Shown here: positions 40,572-53,169 of the stretch, piece by piece
How the letters are laid out: each line of letters begins with the position of its first letter
How positions within the stretch are numbered: position 1 is the stretch's first letter
Assembly (NCBI GenBank): GCA_029379385.1
Contig: CM055613.1
Coordinates: 12,728,001-12,792,000 of the forward strand
Length of the DNA: 64,000 bases
DNA from: Quillaja saponaria
Lineage: Eukaryota > Streptophyta > Magnoliopsida > Fabales > Quillajaceae
Direction: 5' to 3'
Notes under the pieces: model-generated
What the model was told of the DNA's origin: nothing
Seen by the model: the letters and a program-made list of their open reading frames with translations, nothing else
Databases searched by the model: none
Program-made: the position numbers and the translations under genes

Positions 40572-43075
40572 CTAATTAATCTTTATATTATTGTTCTCGA
40601 TCATCCACTTGAGGCTCCAATGATGTAGCAGACACTTGTAGCCCCAATAAGCCCATCCAAATGTTGCATTTTGATACACATTAATTTGAGCTTGAGCAAA
40701 TTTTTGGTAATCTTGCTTAGTTGCATTCTTTGCAATCGCTGGATGAAACTCTGCTGTCCATTCCCCTGCCACATTAATCACCAACACAAAACAAGCACAT
40801 CAATTACAAGCATATCACTTGCATTACTTTGGAGTTTTGTATACTCACCAACAAAACTGAAGGAGCCATTTATTGTCAAACTGCCAAGATCTGTAGCTGT
40901 TTGGTTGTAAACGAAATCGATGGTCTGTTGCACTGTCATGTTTTTGAACATATCCGCAAAAATGTAGTAGTAATGTGCGTCAATGGCCACACGATCAAAC
41001 TCTTTTGATGCAGCAAATGGAATAAGCTCCGAATTGCTACTAGTTGTACTTATTCGGGTTGACATCATCATATAAGCGTTTTGTGTGTATTTTCTTACAG
41101 CATCATAACCTTCCTTGTAAAACTTTTCCAGGGTCCGGAGATTGATATGAGGAGCCAAAGGTTCATTCATCAGCTGTATTGCTGCTAAGCTTGGATTCTT
41201 ACCATATCTGTATGAAAATGTCATAGGATTTATTAGTCGTAATCGAAGCTTATCTCTAATTTTGTGATTGCAGAACAACCTGAATAATTACGAATGACAC
41301 CTTGCTGCTAAGAAATCAATGACAGCAACAGTTTCTGGTATGTTAGAATCGTCCCATTCTACACATGCATCTCTTGTTCCACTGTGATCCTTGCCGTTTT
41401 GTAAACCATGAACTGCATGATGATCAACAATTATCTTCATCCCATTATTCCTGTGCATGAACCTTTGAGTATAAGTAACTTTAATGGAGTATTAGACCAT
41501 GCATAGTCCATAGTAGAACATTTCATATCATAACATGCCGCAGTGCCTAGTTGCTAGCCACTTACTGTGCCCATTTGAAAGCATTGTCCTGTGCGGCCAA
41601 AGATCCCCTAACGAAAGGCTTTGGTGGGTTTGGATCATAAGCAATCCACCACCCAACTGGAATTCGAACGGAATTCAACCCATTTTTTGACATGAATTTG
41701 AAATCTTCTTCAGTGATAAAACTATTTCAATGATCCTGCAGCATTGTGCAGCAAGCATTATTTACTGATTAGCTTTTGTGGTCTGGTTTTAACTTGCATC
41801 TTCTTGTATACACAAGTCTTACCCGCATCACTTTAGGAGCTCTTTCGGGTCCCAAACCATTTGTGAGTTGGTATTCACCACGTAACATTTTGTTAGTTAA
41901 AATATCCAACTTGAAGACAGATGGATTATCATCTTCCCATCCAGCTGAGCCTTCATAATCTGCCGTAACTAGCTTCTCTGATTTTGCCTAATTACAGTAA
42001 GTTTATGTAACATTTAATTACTCCATTTGGTTAATTAGCACTTGGGACAATGGGCATGATCAGCAGAAATGGTAATAATTAAGAGAAGCCAAGCTAGTAG
42101 ATATGTATACCTGTAAGAATAAACCATTGGATGCTTTTATTTTGATCAGATTTCTGTGTTTGCCTTTGGTATTCCTTATAATATGAAAAGTTTCTGTGTT
42201 GTTTGGTGTATTTGAGACAGCCACTATATTGGTTCCTCCTCCTTGATTTTCCAATCCCATAAACTGTTTGCCGAGCACTCTAAAATTGAAAGTTGATTCA
42301 TTGATGCTCCAAACAGCATGATCATTTCACATATAGCTAATAAATATATACTCTATATATTATAACATTGTTACTAAACAAACAAATATTGTATAAGAGC
42401 CAACTAGATAATATTATACTGTAATATTCGTATTTGATGCGTTGTTACCAAACAAACAAACATTGTATCAGAATCAAACTAGATAACATTATACTATAAT
42501 CTTCACATTTGATGCGCCAAACGAATCTAACCGTTTAAGTTTTTAAGATGAAAATGTTCTTTCTTAGCTAAACTAAAAGTAGCTGATACAATGTTATATC
42601 AGTAAAAACTGCAAGATGTAGAAGAATGTAGCTACCTGAAAAGTTTCCCAATCAGAGGCCTTGGTGCGGTTAGCAACAAGAATGTTTCCTCCACCATTTT
42701 CTGCAGAGAGATACTTCTGCAGCTTCACAGAGTACAACCAAAATTGAGTTCCATCCTGGTGAAAATGGATCAAAATTGAAGAGCTACTATCACTAAATTC
42801 GAAATGTTACACTAAATAAACTAGCAAAAAAATTCAACAAGATAATTGGTTGAGAAATTAGGAGTAATATACTTTTGTAGTTTATTTTTTCCTTTCACGT
42901 ACCAGAAGATCTCTTTGTTTAATATTATGAAAGAGAGAAGGTGTCATCCATCCTTCTGTCAGAATCCAACCCCGAGATTCACAGCTTTAAGAGGTTGGCC
43001 AGCAGAAAGTGAGAGAGCAGAACAGAGGTAGAAAGCTAATAAAAGGTTCATACTGTAAAATTGGTCTACTGCCAT
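40572..43075 (-). pseudogene. GH5 copy C: inactivated duplicate of copy D
   Basis: The same eight-exon layout as copy D is retained: 43075-42903, 42755-42636, about 42308-42111, 41987-41823, 41735-41566, 41450-41301, 41207-40849 and 40765-40572. Several independent lesions break it. Exon 1 is 173 instead of 174 nt: one base is lost in the GGW codons near 42970, shifting the frame to a stop. The exon 3 acceptor CAG is CTG at about 42311. In exon 5 the conserved DHWN has TGG changed to TGA (41729-41727). Exon 6 has DLHA changed to DHHA. The TATA box is altered to CTATACATG. Exons 7-8 remain open and nearly identical to D (7 differences in 166 compared residues, including flanking intron frame), keeping NEP and GEW. 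Loss of function therefore looks recent. Confidence 0.9.
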
Positions 43076-43122
43076 TTTTTTTCTTTCACAAAAGCAATGA
43101 GAAACAATTGAAGCATCAAGCC

Positions 43123-43310
43123 CATGTATAGGTTCATGAGTGTGAAGAAGATTTCCGACAATCAGATGTAAATCTAAATGCACTCACTCGATTGACCAAA
43201 TGGAAAGTTTTTTAGGATCTCTGTTTCGAGAGAAATGGGTAAAAGTAATTTTAGGAAGTTTTTAACTTAATAGGTAATTAATTCAGATTTCGATTCTATC
43301 ATAGATTTCT
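43123..43310 (-). promoter_or_regulatory. Former promoter of GH5 copy C
   Basis: The position of the TATA box in the other copies holds CTATACATG on the minus strand (43131-43123), which breaks the TATATA core. The upstream conserved block persists at about 43231-43310, including plus-strand AATAGGTAATTAATTCAGAT and CGATTCTATCATAGATTTCT. Confidence 0.5.
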
Positions 43311-46300
43311 TAAATTATTCTAAAATCTAAATATTTTAAAACTAAGCTAATAAATCTCTTAAAATAAAACTATCAATATACAAAAATATAACCTATATTT
43401 ATTTTCGTACCTCAGTTTCCTCCACTTGAAAAAACTATATCTAATATTGATTTATGTTATAAAAATCTAATGTATGTAATAAATTTCCATTACTTTATAT
43501 ATATATATTTCCACTAATTTCTCTCATTTCTCTTAAATTTATTAATTATAAAATACACTTAATTATAACTAAAGATTGTGATTTTTTTAAAAATTACCTT
43601 TACTTTTGTTTTTATCTTTTTACTTTCGATATTTTATTTACCACCATAATTGTTTCTCGTCGTCTTTCTTTTCTACTCCTACATATTTCTAATGGTTTCC
43701 AATACAAATAAATTCATAAAAATCACCATTAAAAAAAAAGAACAAATTAATTTTTTGATATTAAAAATTTAAGGAAAAAATAACAAGACTTTATAAGAGG
43801 AAACAAATTTACTTTTTTTTTTTTTAATTTAAGAGAAATATTGAAAAATCAATAAAATTAAGAAAGAAAAAAAACACAAGAAGTAACAATATTTTTCTTT
43901 TCTATTTCTTAATATTTGTTTTTGTTCAACCAAATAAACAATCAAAAACTACAGAAAAAATTAGGTTAAAAATTTCTAAAATTTTAATCATTTTGTTATT
44001 TTCCATTGATTTGAAAACCTAAAAGAAAAAAATTAAATAAGCCCTAGAGGAGAAGGAATGTAGGAGAAATAATAGGAGATATAAGTGAAAAAGAGGGAAA
44101 AATGAAAAAAATACATATAAAAGAATTATATATAGTAATAATGAATTTTAATGAGATGAGCAAAATTAGTGGACAAATATTGTAAAAGATGATTTAGAGT
44201 GTTTGGTTATAGCGATATAAATATAATGTGATACTTGTATGAGAAAGCTGTGTAAAAATGTGTGTATAGTATTACTCATAAATAAATTCAAACATATGTA
44301 TCTTAAATTTAATTAAGATATATATACCACTTTTGTAAATAGCAATTAAAAAAAAATCTACAAAATCCAATCTTGGATATTGGATGAAATCTTGAAATTT
44401 GATGGGCTTAATTTGAAACTCATCAAGATTGAATTTTTCCTCTAAAAGAGCAGCATCACCCAGTGGCTAGAAATTTTGGGTCGATAGAGGCAAAATGTTA
44501 TCGAAATTAATTTATAAAAATTCTATTTGTGAATATAATAAATAGTTATAAGTGATGTTTATATAATTTAAATAATATCATAATTATAATTAGTTTTTTA
44601 ATGAAATTAGGATGAAAAAAATATGAAATTGAAATCACGTTAAGTTATATGTATTTTATTTTAGTCTAGTTGAGTAATTCTTTTAAAATTTTATTCTCTT
44701 ATTTATTTTTAATAGATACTTTATTTTTAAATATACTATTAAACAAAATTTAGTGAATTTTTTAGATACTATAAAGATTTATTTGTTCAACCCCAATAAT
44801 AAAATGAATCATAAACTGAATTGGACAAAAAAATAGATAACAATCAAATAAAAGTTTTTTTTTTTTTTATTGGAAAAAATAACCAAAAAAATGAAAAAAA
44901 AGCGTTGAAATTAATACATTGAAAAAAATATTGAGCCTTAAGCAAAAAAGTAAAGTAGGTAAAACATTTTTTTCATTTAACTGCAATGGTGTAATGGATT
45001 GGTGACTAAACTACATTTAGCAAATTCTAAAGAAAAATAAATAAATATTTTTTTGAGTTAACTCCGTTTGAATTTATTTCACGAACACTTTATCGCGATT
45101 TTCTGAATTATCATAAGATTATTTTTTTGTAAGATTGTGTCGGGATAATAAATTGATCGCAAACGTAATCTTCTTCTATTCAATTGTTCTCATCATTGTC
45201 CTGAATGCTATTAACGTTTTGACACCCACATTGTTGAGCCTGTCCACAATGAATAGTAAACTCAAAGTCAAGAGAAAACTAGTATTTAGATAGAATAAGA
45301 AACACATTTTTTCCTACAACAATAATTTATTTTCAGAAGCAGTGAATTAAACCAACACTTTAATTTTAAAATTCAATTTGAAAACATTTTCAAATTAAAA
45401 AAAAAAAAAACTAATGCAAATTTTTAATAAAATAAAAACAAAATTAATAAAAAAAAATAAAGATTTCAAGTCGGACTCATTTGTGCTTTGTGAGTGAGTA
45501 GATTTTTTGTATTGAACGGTAAGGTGTTAGGACTAGTTTATAAGTGTCTCGACTAATTATTTTTTTGGTCAAAGATAGATCATCATACTAGAACTAGAAA
45601 ATTTATGATTTTACTTCTCACAATCTTCCCAATAAAATACGAATGCAAAAAATCAATGAATTGCACGTACATTTTCAATCACTAAAACAAACCCCTGGAA
45701 TTGGGTATAATCTTATTATAAGGATGTCATTTTATAGTAATTAGTGATTTTGTTGAAACTATATTTATGAAAATATTATATTATGAATTATTAGTAATTT
45801 TATTATTTTTACTAATTTTATATGTATTTTAATGTTTAATCATATATATTATTATTATTATTATATGTAGAGTAATTAGTGAAATTGTAATTTATATTAT
45901 ATTATAATTAGTAGCCTTGTTGAAATAATACATTTTAAAATAATTAAATTTTATTCAACAATTTAATTTTTTATAATTTATAAGTTGTATGATAATTATG
46001 AATTATTTGTGCTTATAATTTTTGAGGGAAATATATTTCTTTAATCATTGGACTATTTGTGATTTTCTTTTTTTAGGGTTGTTGCTTACATTCATTTAAC
46101 AGAGTTGACACTTCTTATTACTTACCGTGTAAGTCATAAACAATCATAAATTTTGTAGCAAATCATTTTTATCATTCTTGTTTTTTGATCTTTATTTGTC
46201 ATTGTTGAAAATTATAATTTTTTCATGATATATTATAATTAGGAATTTGTTAAAATTGTAATTTTTATGATAATTGCTGTAATTAGTATATTTATGATAT

Positions 46301-46927
46301 ATTATTAATATTGTTAGGTGTAAATTAATTAGTATATTTATGATATATTAGTAATTTTGGTAGGTTTAGATTAATTAGTAGTTTTATAGTCATTTTATAG
46401 TATTTACGATAATTAGAGATTTTGTTCACATAATAGATTTTATGATAATTATTCAATTAGTATATCTATTTCTAATTGAGGATTTTACGATAATTATAAA
46501 TTTTAATAATTAGTAATTTTTTGATAATTAGGGTAGCATATGAAAGATAATTAGTATATTTATTTATGATAAATAGTGACAAAATTTTATCTTTGCAAAT
46601 ATTTTGCTAAATAGCGACGGAATTACAACAATATTGTCCATCGCTAAAATCCATCACAAAATAGAGTTTCTCTAGTAATTTACCGTCCTTTATAGTTTTA
46701 TATTTTCTTAAACAGACCATCTCATATTCAAATTTTTTTTCCCATATCAGATTTTTAATCACGTCAAATTCATTAAATTCAAATAGAGTTAGACCATCAA
46801 AATTAATTGATCTGTCTAAAAAAATATGAAGAATTTATTGATTTGGCCTTTGATTTTTAAGTTTTTTTTTTCTAATTGAATTACTAATCAAACCAAATTC
46901 ATCTAGCCCAACAAAATTAATTGATCT

Positions 46928-47481
46928 GGCTAACAGTATCTGAAGAAATTTGATAATTTGGTAAAGTTTACAGCCCATTCTATATTATGATCTAAAAAAA
47001 AGTGGCTTTCAAATCTGATTTTTATGAAACTTATAAACTGATGAGCAAAACTAAAATATTTGTTAAGATACAATTCCAAATGTTCTTAAAATGACATCAT
47101 GAAACTTGTAAATTACAGTTTTCTAGTTGAAATCTTATAGAAATCAAGGTGAACAATATCTGAAGAAATTTGATAATTGGTGAAGTTTACAGCCCATCCT
47201 ATATTATGATCGAAGGAAAAAAAAAAACACTTATGAAAAGGAATGTTACGTTTTCAACTTTAAGATTGATCAACAATTTTTATTTTATTTTTAGGAATTA
47301 AGATTTTAAACATGATTATTATGAAATTTAAAAAATAATCAATATCAAAAACTGATGAACAAAACTAAAATATTTGTTAAGATACAATTCCAAAAGTTCT
47401 TCAAATGACATCTTACTATTTCGATTATGAAACTTATAAATTAAAGTTTTCTAGTTGAAATCTTATAGAAATCAAGGTGAA
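46928..47481. repeat. Local tandem duplication in the 3' flank of GH5 copy D
   Basis: Two consecutive units share the same order of phrases: TATCTGAAGAAATTTGATAA, TACAGCCCAT-CTATATTATG, AAAATATTTGTTAAGATACA and TTTTCTAGTTGAAATCTTAT. Unit 1 is about 46928-47152 and unit 2 about 47153-47481. Block 1 has only one copy of these phrases, so the duplication arose in block 2. Confidence 0.75.
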
Positions 47482-47676
47482 CTTTTAGGTTTATGAAAAT
47501 TGAGATAATAATTAGCTCTTGTCGCATTGCTCATTGAATGAATCAAAGAACGAAACAAATTTTATTTTATTAGATGGATGAATATCAAAATGTGATCAGC
47601 TAGACAACATATTGAAATTAAAGACAAATAAAGTGTGCATTTCTCACTAACTATGGTGAGAAGAGATTGGAGAAAG

Positions 47677-50114
47677 CTAATTAATCTTTATAATATTGTT
47701 CTTGATCATCCACTTAAGGCTCCAATGATGTCGTGGACACTTGTAACTCCAATAAGCCCATCCAAATGTTGCATTTTGATACACATCAATTTGAGCTTGT
47801 GCAAATTTTTGGTAATCTTGCTTAGTTGCATTCTTTGCAATGGCTGGATGAAACTCTGCCGTCCATTCCCCTGCCAAATTAATCACCAACACAAAACAAG
47901 CACATCAATTACGAGCATATCACTTGCATTATTTTGGAGTTTTGTATACTCACCAACAAAACTGAAGGAGCCATTTGTTGTCAAACTGCCAAGATCTGTA
48001 GCTGTTTGGTTGTAAATGAAATCGACGGTCTGTTGCACTGTCATGTTTTTGAACATATCCGCAAAAATGTAGTAGTAATGTGCGTCAATGGCCACACGAT
48101 CAAACTCTTTTGATGCAGCAAATGGAATAAGCTCCGAATTGCTACTAGTTGTATTTATTCGGGTTGACATCATCACATAAGCGTTTTGTGTGTATTTTCT
48201 TACAGCATCATAACCTTCCTTGTAAAACTTTTCCAGGGTCCGGAGATTGATATGAGGAGCCAAAGGTTCATTCATCAGCTGTATTGCTGCTAAGCTTGGA
48301 TTCTTACCATATCTGTATGAAAATGTCATAGGATTTATTAGTGATAATCGAAGCTTATCTCTAATTTTGTGATTGCAGAACAACCTGAATAATTACGAAT
48401 GACACCTTGCTGCTAAGAAATCAATGACAGCAACAGTTTCTGGTATGTTAGAATCGTCCCATTCTACATATGCATCTCTTGTTCCACTGTGATCCTTGCC
48501 GTTTTGTGAACCTTGAATTGCATGCAGATCAACAATTATCTTCATCCCATTATTCCTGTGCATGAACCTTTGAGTATAAGTAACTTTAATGGAGCATTAG
48601 ACCATGCATAATCCATAGTAGAACATTTCATATCATAACATGCTGCAGTGCCTAGTTGCTAGCTACTTACTGTGCCCATTTGAAAGCGTTGTCCAATGCT
48701 GCTAAAGATCCCCCAACGAAAGGCTTTGGTGGGTTTGGATCATAAGCAATCCACCACCCAACTGGAATTCGAACGGCATTCAACCCACTTTTTGACATGA
48801 ATTTGAAATCTTCTTCAGTGATAAAACTATTCCAGTGATCCTGCAGTATTGTGCAGCAACCATTATTTACTAATTAGCTTTTGTGTTCTCGTTTTAACTT
48901 GCATCTTCTTGTATACACAAGTCTTACCCGCATCACTTTAGGAGCTCTTTCGGGTCCCAAACCATTTGTGAGTTGGTATTCACCACGTAACATTTTGTTA
49001 GTTAAAATTTCCAACTTGAAGACAGATGGATTATCATCTTCCCATCCAGCCGAAGCTTCATAGTCTGCAGTCACTAGCTTCTCTGATTTTGCCTAATTAC
49101 AATAAGTTTATGTAACATTTAATTACTCAATTTGGTTAATTAGCACTTGGGCAATGGGCATGATCAGCAGAAATGGTAATAATTAAGAGAAGCCAAGCTA
49201 GTAGATATGTATACCTGTAAGAATAAACCATTGGATGCTTTGATCTTGATCAGCTTTCTGTTTTTGCCTTTGTTTTTCCTTATAATATGAAAAGTTTCTG
49301 TGTTGTTTGGTGTATTTGAGACAGCCACTATATTGGTTCCTCCTTGATTTTCCAATCCCATAAACTGCTTGCTGAACACTCTTAAATTGAAAGTGGAATC
49401 ATTGATTCTCCACAACTGCATGATCATTTCACATATAGCTAATAAATCTATCATCTATATTTTATAACGTTGTTACCAACCAAACAAATATTGTATAAGA
49501 GTCAACTAGATAACATTATACTATAATCTTCGCATTTGATGTACGAAACGAATCAAACGGTTTAAGATTTTAAGATGAAAATATTTTTTCTTAGCTAAAC
49601 TACAAGTAGCTGATACAATGTTATATCAATAAAAACTGCAAGATGTAGAAGAATGTAGCTACCCGGAAAGTTTCCCAATCAGAGGCCTTGGTGCGGTTAG
49701 CAACAAGAATGTTTCCTCCACCATTTTCTGCAGAGAGATACTTCTGCAGCTTCACAGAGTACAACCAAAATTGAGTTCCATCCTGGTGAAAATGGATCAA
49801 AATTGAAGAGCTACTATCAAATCATTGCTAAATTCGAAATGTTACACTATAAATAAACTAGCAAAAAAAATTCAACAAGATAATTGGTTGAGAAATTAGG
49901 AGTAATATACTTTTGTAGTTTATTTTTTCCTTTCACGTACCAGAAGATCTCTTTGTTTAATTTTATGAAAGAGAGAAGGTGTCATCCATCCTTCTGTCAG
50001 AATCCAACCTCCGAGATTCACAGCTTTGAGAGGTTGGCCAGCAGAAAGTGAGAGAGCATAACAGAGGTAGAAAGCTAATAAAAGGTTCATCTTGTAAAAT
50101 TGGCCTACTGCCAT
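47677..50114 (-). CDS. GH5 copy D: secreted glucan 1,3-beta-glucosidase-like enzyme with fascin-like domain
   Basis: Eight exons: 50114-49941, 49782-49663, 49415-49215, 49092-48928, 48840-48671, 48555-48406, 48312-47954 and 47870-47677. They join in phase to 510 aa. It has a signal peptide (MAVGQFYKMNLLLAFYLCYA), NLGGWILTEGWMTPSLF, a fascin-like insert across exons 2-3 (WRINDSTFNLRVFSKQFMGL), VRIPVGWWIAYDP, IVDLHAIQGSQNGK, predicted acid/base E342 in QLMNEPL, HYYYIF and predicted nucleophile E448 in VGEWTAE. Compared with the rice GH5BG type it is complete. It is the intact sister of pseudogene C and the probable template or twin in that duplication. Introns are short (about 100-250 nt). It is probably secreted to the cell wall; the real substrate is unknown. 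Confidence 0.93.
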
Positions 50115-50162
50115 TTTTTTTTTTTTCACAAAAGCAATGAGAAACAATTGAAGCATCAAGCC

Positions 50163-50350
50163 CATATATAGGTTCATGAGTGTGAAGAAGATTTCCGACA
50201 ATCAGATTGAAATCTACATGCACTCACTCGATTGACCAAAATGGAAAGTTTTTTAGGGTCTCTGTTTGGAGAAAAATGGGTAAAAGTAATTTTAGAAAGT
50301 TTTTAACTTAATAGGTAATTAATTCAGATTTCGATTCTATCATAGATTTC
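50163..50350 (-). promoter_or_regulatory. Promoter of GH5 copy D
   Basis: Minus-strand TATA box CTATATATG (50171-50163), about 50 bp upstream of the start codon. The conserved block is at about 50271-50350 and includes plus-strand AATAGGTAATTAATTCAGAT and TCGATTCTATCATAGATTTC. Confidence 0.55.
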
Positions 50351-51915
50351 TTAAATTAACTAAATATTTTAAAATTAAGCTAACAAAATCTCTTAAAATA
50401 ATTACTATAATTACAAACTTTCAATATATACAAATATAACCTATATTTATTTTCATACCTGAGTTTCCTCCTACTTGCCAAAAACTATATCTAATATTAT
50501 ATTGACTCATATATGTTAAAAAAATCTAATGTATATAATGAATTCCTATTAGTTTTATAAGAAAAGAAAATCAAACATATCAATCTTAAATTTGATTAAG
50601 ATATATACCACTTTTGTAAATAGCAATTTTAAAAATACAAAAATCCAATCTTAGATATTGGATTAAATCTTGAAATTTGATGGGCTCAATTTGAAACTCA
50701 TCAAGATTGAATTTTTCCTCTAAAAGAACAGCATCACCCAATGGCTAAAAATTTTGGGTCAATAGGGGAAAAATGTTATCGTAACTAATTTATAAAAATT
50801 CTATTTTGAATATAATAAATATTTTGAAGAGATTTTTATATAATTCAAATAATCTCACATTTATAATTAGTTATTTAATGAAATTAGGATTAAAAAAAAT
50901 TTGAATTTTTTTTTTCACGTTAAGTTATATGTATTTTATTTTACTCCAGCTGAGTAATTTAAAAAAAAATTATTCTCTAATTTATTTTTTTATAGATACT
51001 TTATTTTTAAATATATTAATTAAAAAAAATTAGTGAATTTTTTAGATACTATAAAGATTTATATGTTCAACCCCAATAATAAACTGAATTGACAAAAAAA
51101 AGTAGATAACAATCAAATAAAAGCTTCTTTTTTTTTTTTTTTTTTAACCTTTTGATTGGAAAAATTAGCAACAAAAAAAAAATCATTTAACTCCAATGGT
51201 GTAGTGATCAGTGACTAAACTACAATTAGCAAATTCTAAAGCAAAAAATAAATACTTCTTTGAGTTAGCTCCTTTTGAAATTATTTTCACGGAAATTTTT
51301 GTTGTGATTTTCTGAATCATCATATGATTATTTTTTTAATACCTTGTCAGTTAATAAATTGATTGCAAACGTTATCTTTTACTCAATTGTTCTCAACAAT
51401 GTCCTGAATCCTATTGACGTTGACACCTACGCTGTTGAGTATGTCCACAATGGATAGTTAACTCAAAGTCAAAGAGAAAATTAGTGTTTAAATAGAATAA
51501 GAAACACATTTTTTCCTATAACAATAATTTATTTTTTTTAAAAAAAATTGAAAGCAGTGAATTAAACCAACACTTTAATTTTAGAATTTGATTTGTAAAC
51601 ATAATTAAATTAAAAAAAAAAAGAAGCTAATTTTTAATAAAATAAAAAATTTCCAATTAGGACCCATTTGTGTTTTGTGAATAGGTATATTTCTTTATTT
51701 TGTGATAAGGTATTAGGAACAATTTATGTTATCTCCACTAATTATCTTTTTCTTCAAAAGCATATCATTTATAATAAAATTATAAAATTTATAATTTTAC
51801 TTCTCACAACTTTTTTAATACAATACAAACCCAAAAAAGGAATTAATAGAACATACATTCTCAATCACTAAAGCAAACCCCTCAATTGGGTATAATCTTC
51901 TAGTAAGGATTGCTT

Positions 51916-53169
51916 CCATTGTAACAATACATACATGCTTGTTTAACATTCTCATTTATCTTTATCCGAATTTGAGTTTCAGCCTTACACAGGACGAAAA
52001 TCAATGTTGTTAATTAGATGTAAAATATTTATTAAAAAAAAAAAAAAAACTGTTGAGAAACGAGAGCCTGATATTGGGTAGGAAATGGGCCTGATCAACT
52101 AACTCAAGCTGAAATCACAATAATCACGGGCTTTCTTTCGAAAGAGGCCGTTAATATGCAAAAGAAAAAAGAAGCCATATAAATATTCCTTTGGAACATT
52201 TATCGACGACAATGGGTTCTGTTCTGGGACACGACATGCTTGTGGTGAAGTGGCTGTTTCTGGGACACGACATGGCCGACACCTCAAGCAATAGTCCTAT
52301 TGAGAACATGACCTATTAGGTCTGAATCTTTTTCTTCGTACCGTTTTCATTAATTTTTCATTTTAATACAAAGCTACATCACTCTGTAGCCTGTACACAT
52401 TGTACATGCATCGATACATCCGTTCCTAAAGTTAAATGCATAGTGCTCACTTCCATTTGTTTCACCGACATGCATAAATGGTAACACACAAAATCTAGGG
52501 TGAGAAGGATTGATTATAAATTGTTTGTTTAAATACCTCTTCGAGTTTTTTCAAACTGAAAAATACAGTATGTAATATTAACACTAATGAACATGTTGTC
52601 TCTTCTAGCTCAAATTGACAAGAACCATTGTTAAGATGCAATTACCTGCTGCAGTGGTATTGTCAACTGGAAACCCATGTTGACATGTTAACTAATATAT
52701 ACATAAAAAGTAACTAACAGGGGAAGTAGTTTTACATGTAAGAAAATTGTGGGTCGATAATTTAAAGGCAATTAAGATCAAAGACGTTAACTTTTCCTAA
52801 AAACAGAGCTGGCAGAAAACTCCCCTACGTTGTTTACAATGCACTCTGACCTTTCTCTTCTTTGTCCCAATTCTAGATCAGAGTGAAACCAAAGTCAAAT
52901 TTAGATCTGTGTCCGTGACCCTACGTTTACATTCTCCACCCCCTATGTATTGGCGACAATTTCAAAAGAATGTACAGTTGAATAGTACCATCCTGCATTA
53001 ATTTACGCCTTTTCAGATCTACATATTTTGTCTGTCTTTCTACATACCTCTCACTCTCCTTTTCACCCTCTTTTAATTTATTCTGGAGTATTTATTATAG
53101 CGAGGGACTCTGGAGTTCGTTAGCAAAATTAGAACAGAGAAGATCAGGGCAAGTAGAGGCAGTGTAAAT
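51916..53169. other. Spacer and upstream region of the SOSEKI gene
   Basis: The left part is AT-rich. At 52221-52272 a short CTGGGACACGACATG phrase occurs twice, 36 bp apart. The last 300 bp should hold the promoter and 5' leader of the gene starting at 53170 (TATTTATTATAG near 53090 is a possible TATA-like site). No other gene was recognised. Confidence 0.45.

Larger units (their letters stand above)
38757..45730. repeat. Segmental duplication, block 1 (around GH5 copy C)
   Basis: This block is homologous to 46560-51915. The match covers all exons and introns of the GH5 copy and both flanks. On the left it includes ATTTTGCTAA and AGAGTTAGACCATCAAA (about 38810-39010 against 46590-46800). 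On the right it includes GCATCACCCA-TGGCTA-AAA (about 44450 against 50730) and a phrase ending AATTGGGTATAATCTT (about 45700 against 51890). Block 1 is longer because it contains a MITE (39356-40183) and an extra stretch of about 0.8 kb near 43490-44285. Confidence 0.8.
46560..51915. repeat. Segmental duplication, block 2 (around GH5 copy D)
   Basis: The partner of 38757-45730. The sequence is collinear through the 3' flank, gene D, the promoter and about 1.7 kb of upstream flank. It lacks the MITE and the extra stretch near 43490-44285 of block 1, but has its own internal duplication at 46928-47481. Confidence 0.8.

Noticed and set aside
47635..48015. 126-codon plus-strand open frame, also seen at 32095-32415 and 40671-40910
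   Set aside because: It is an antisense shadow of the last GH5 exons and recurs only because the genes are duplicated.
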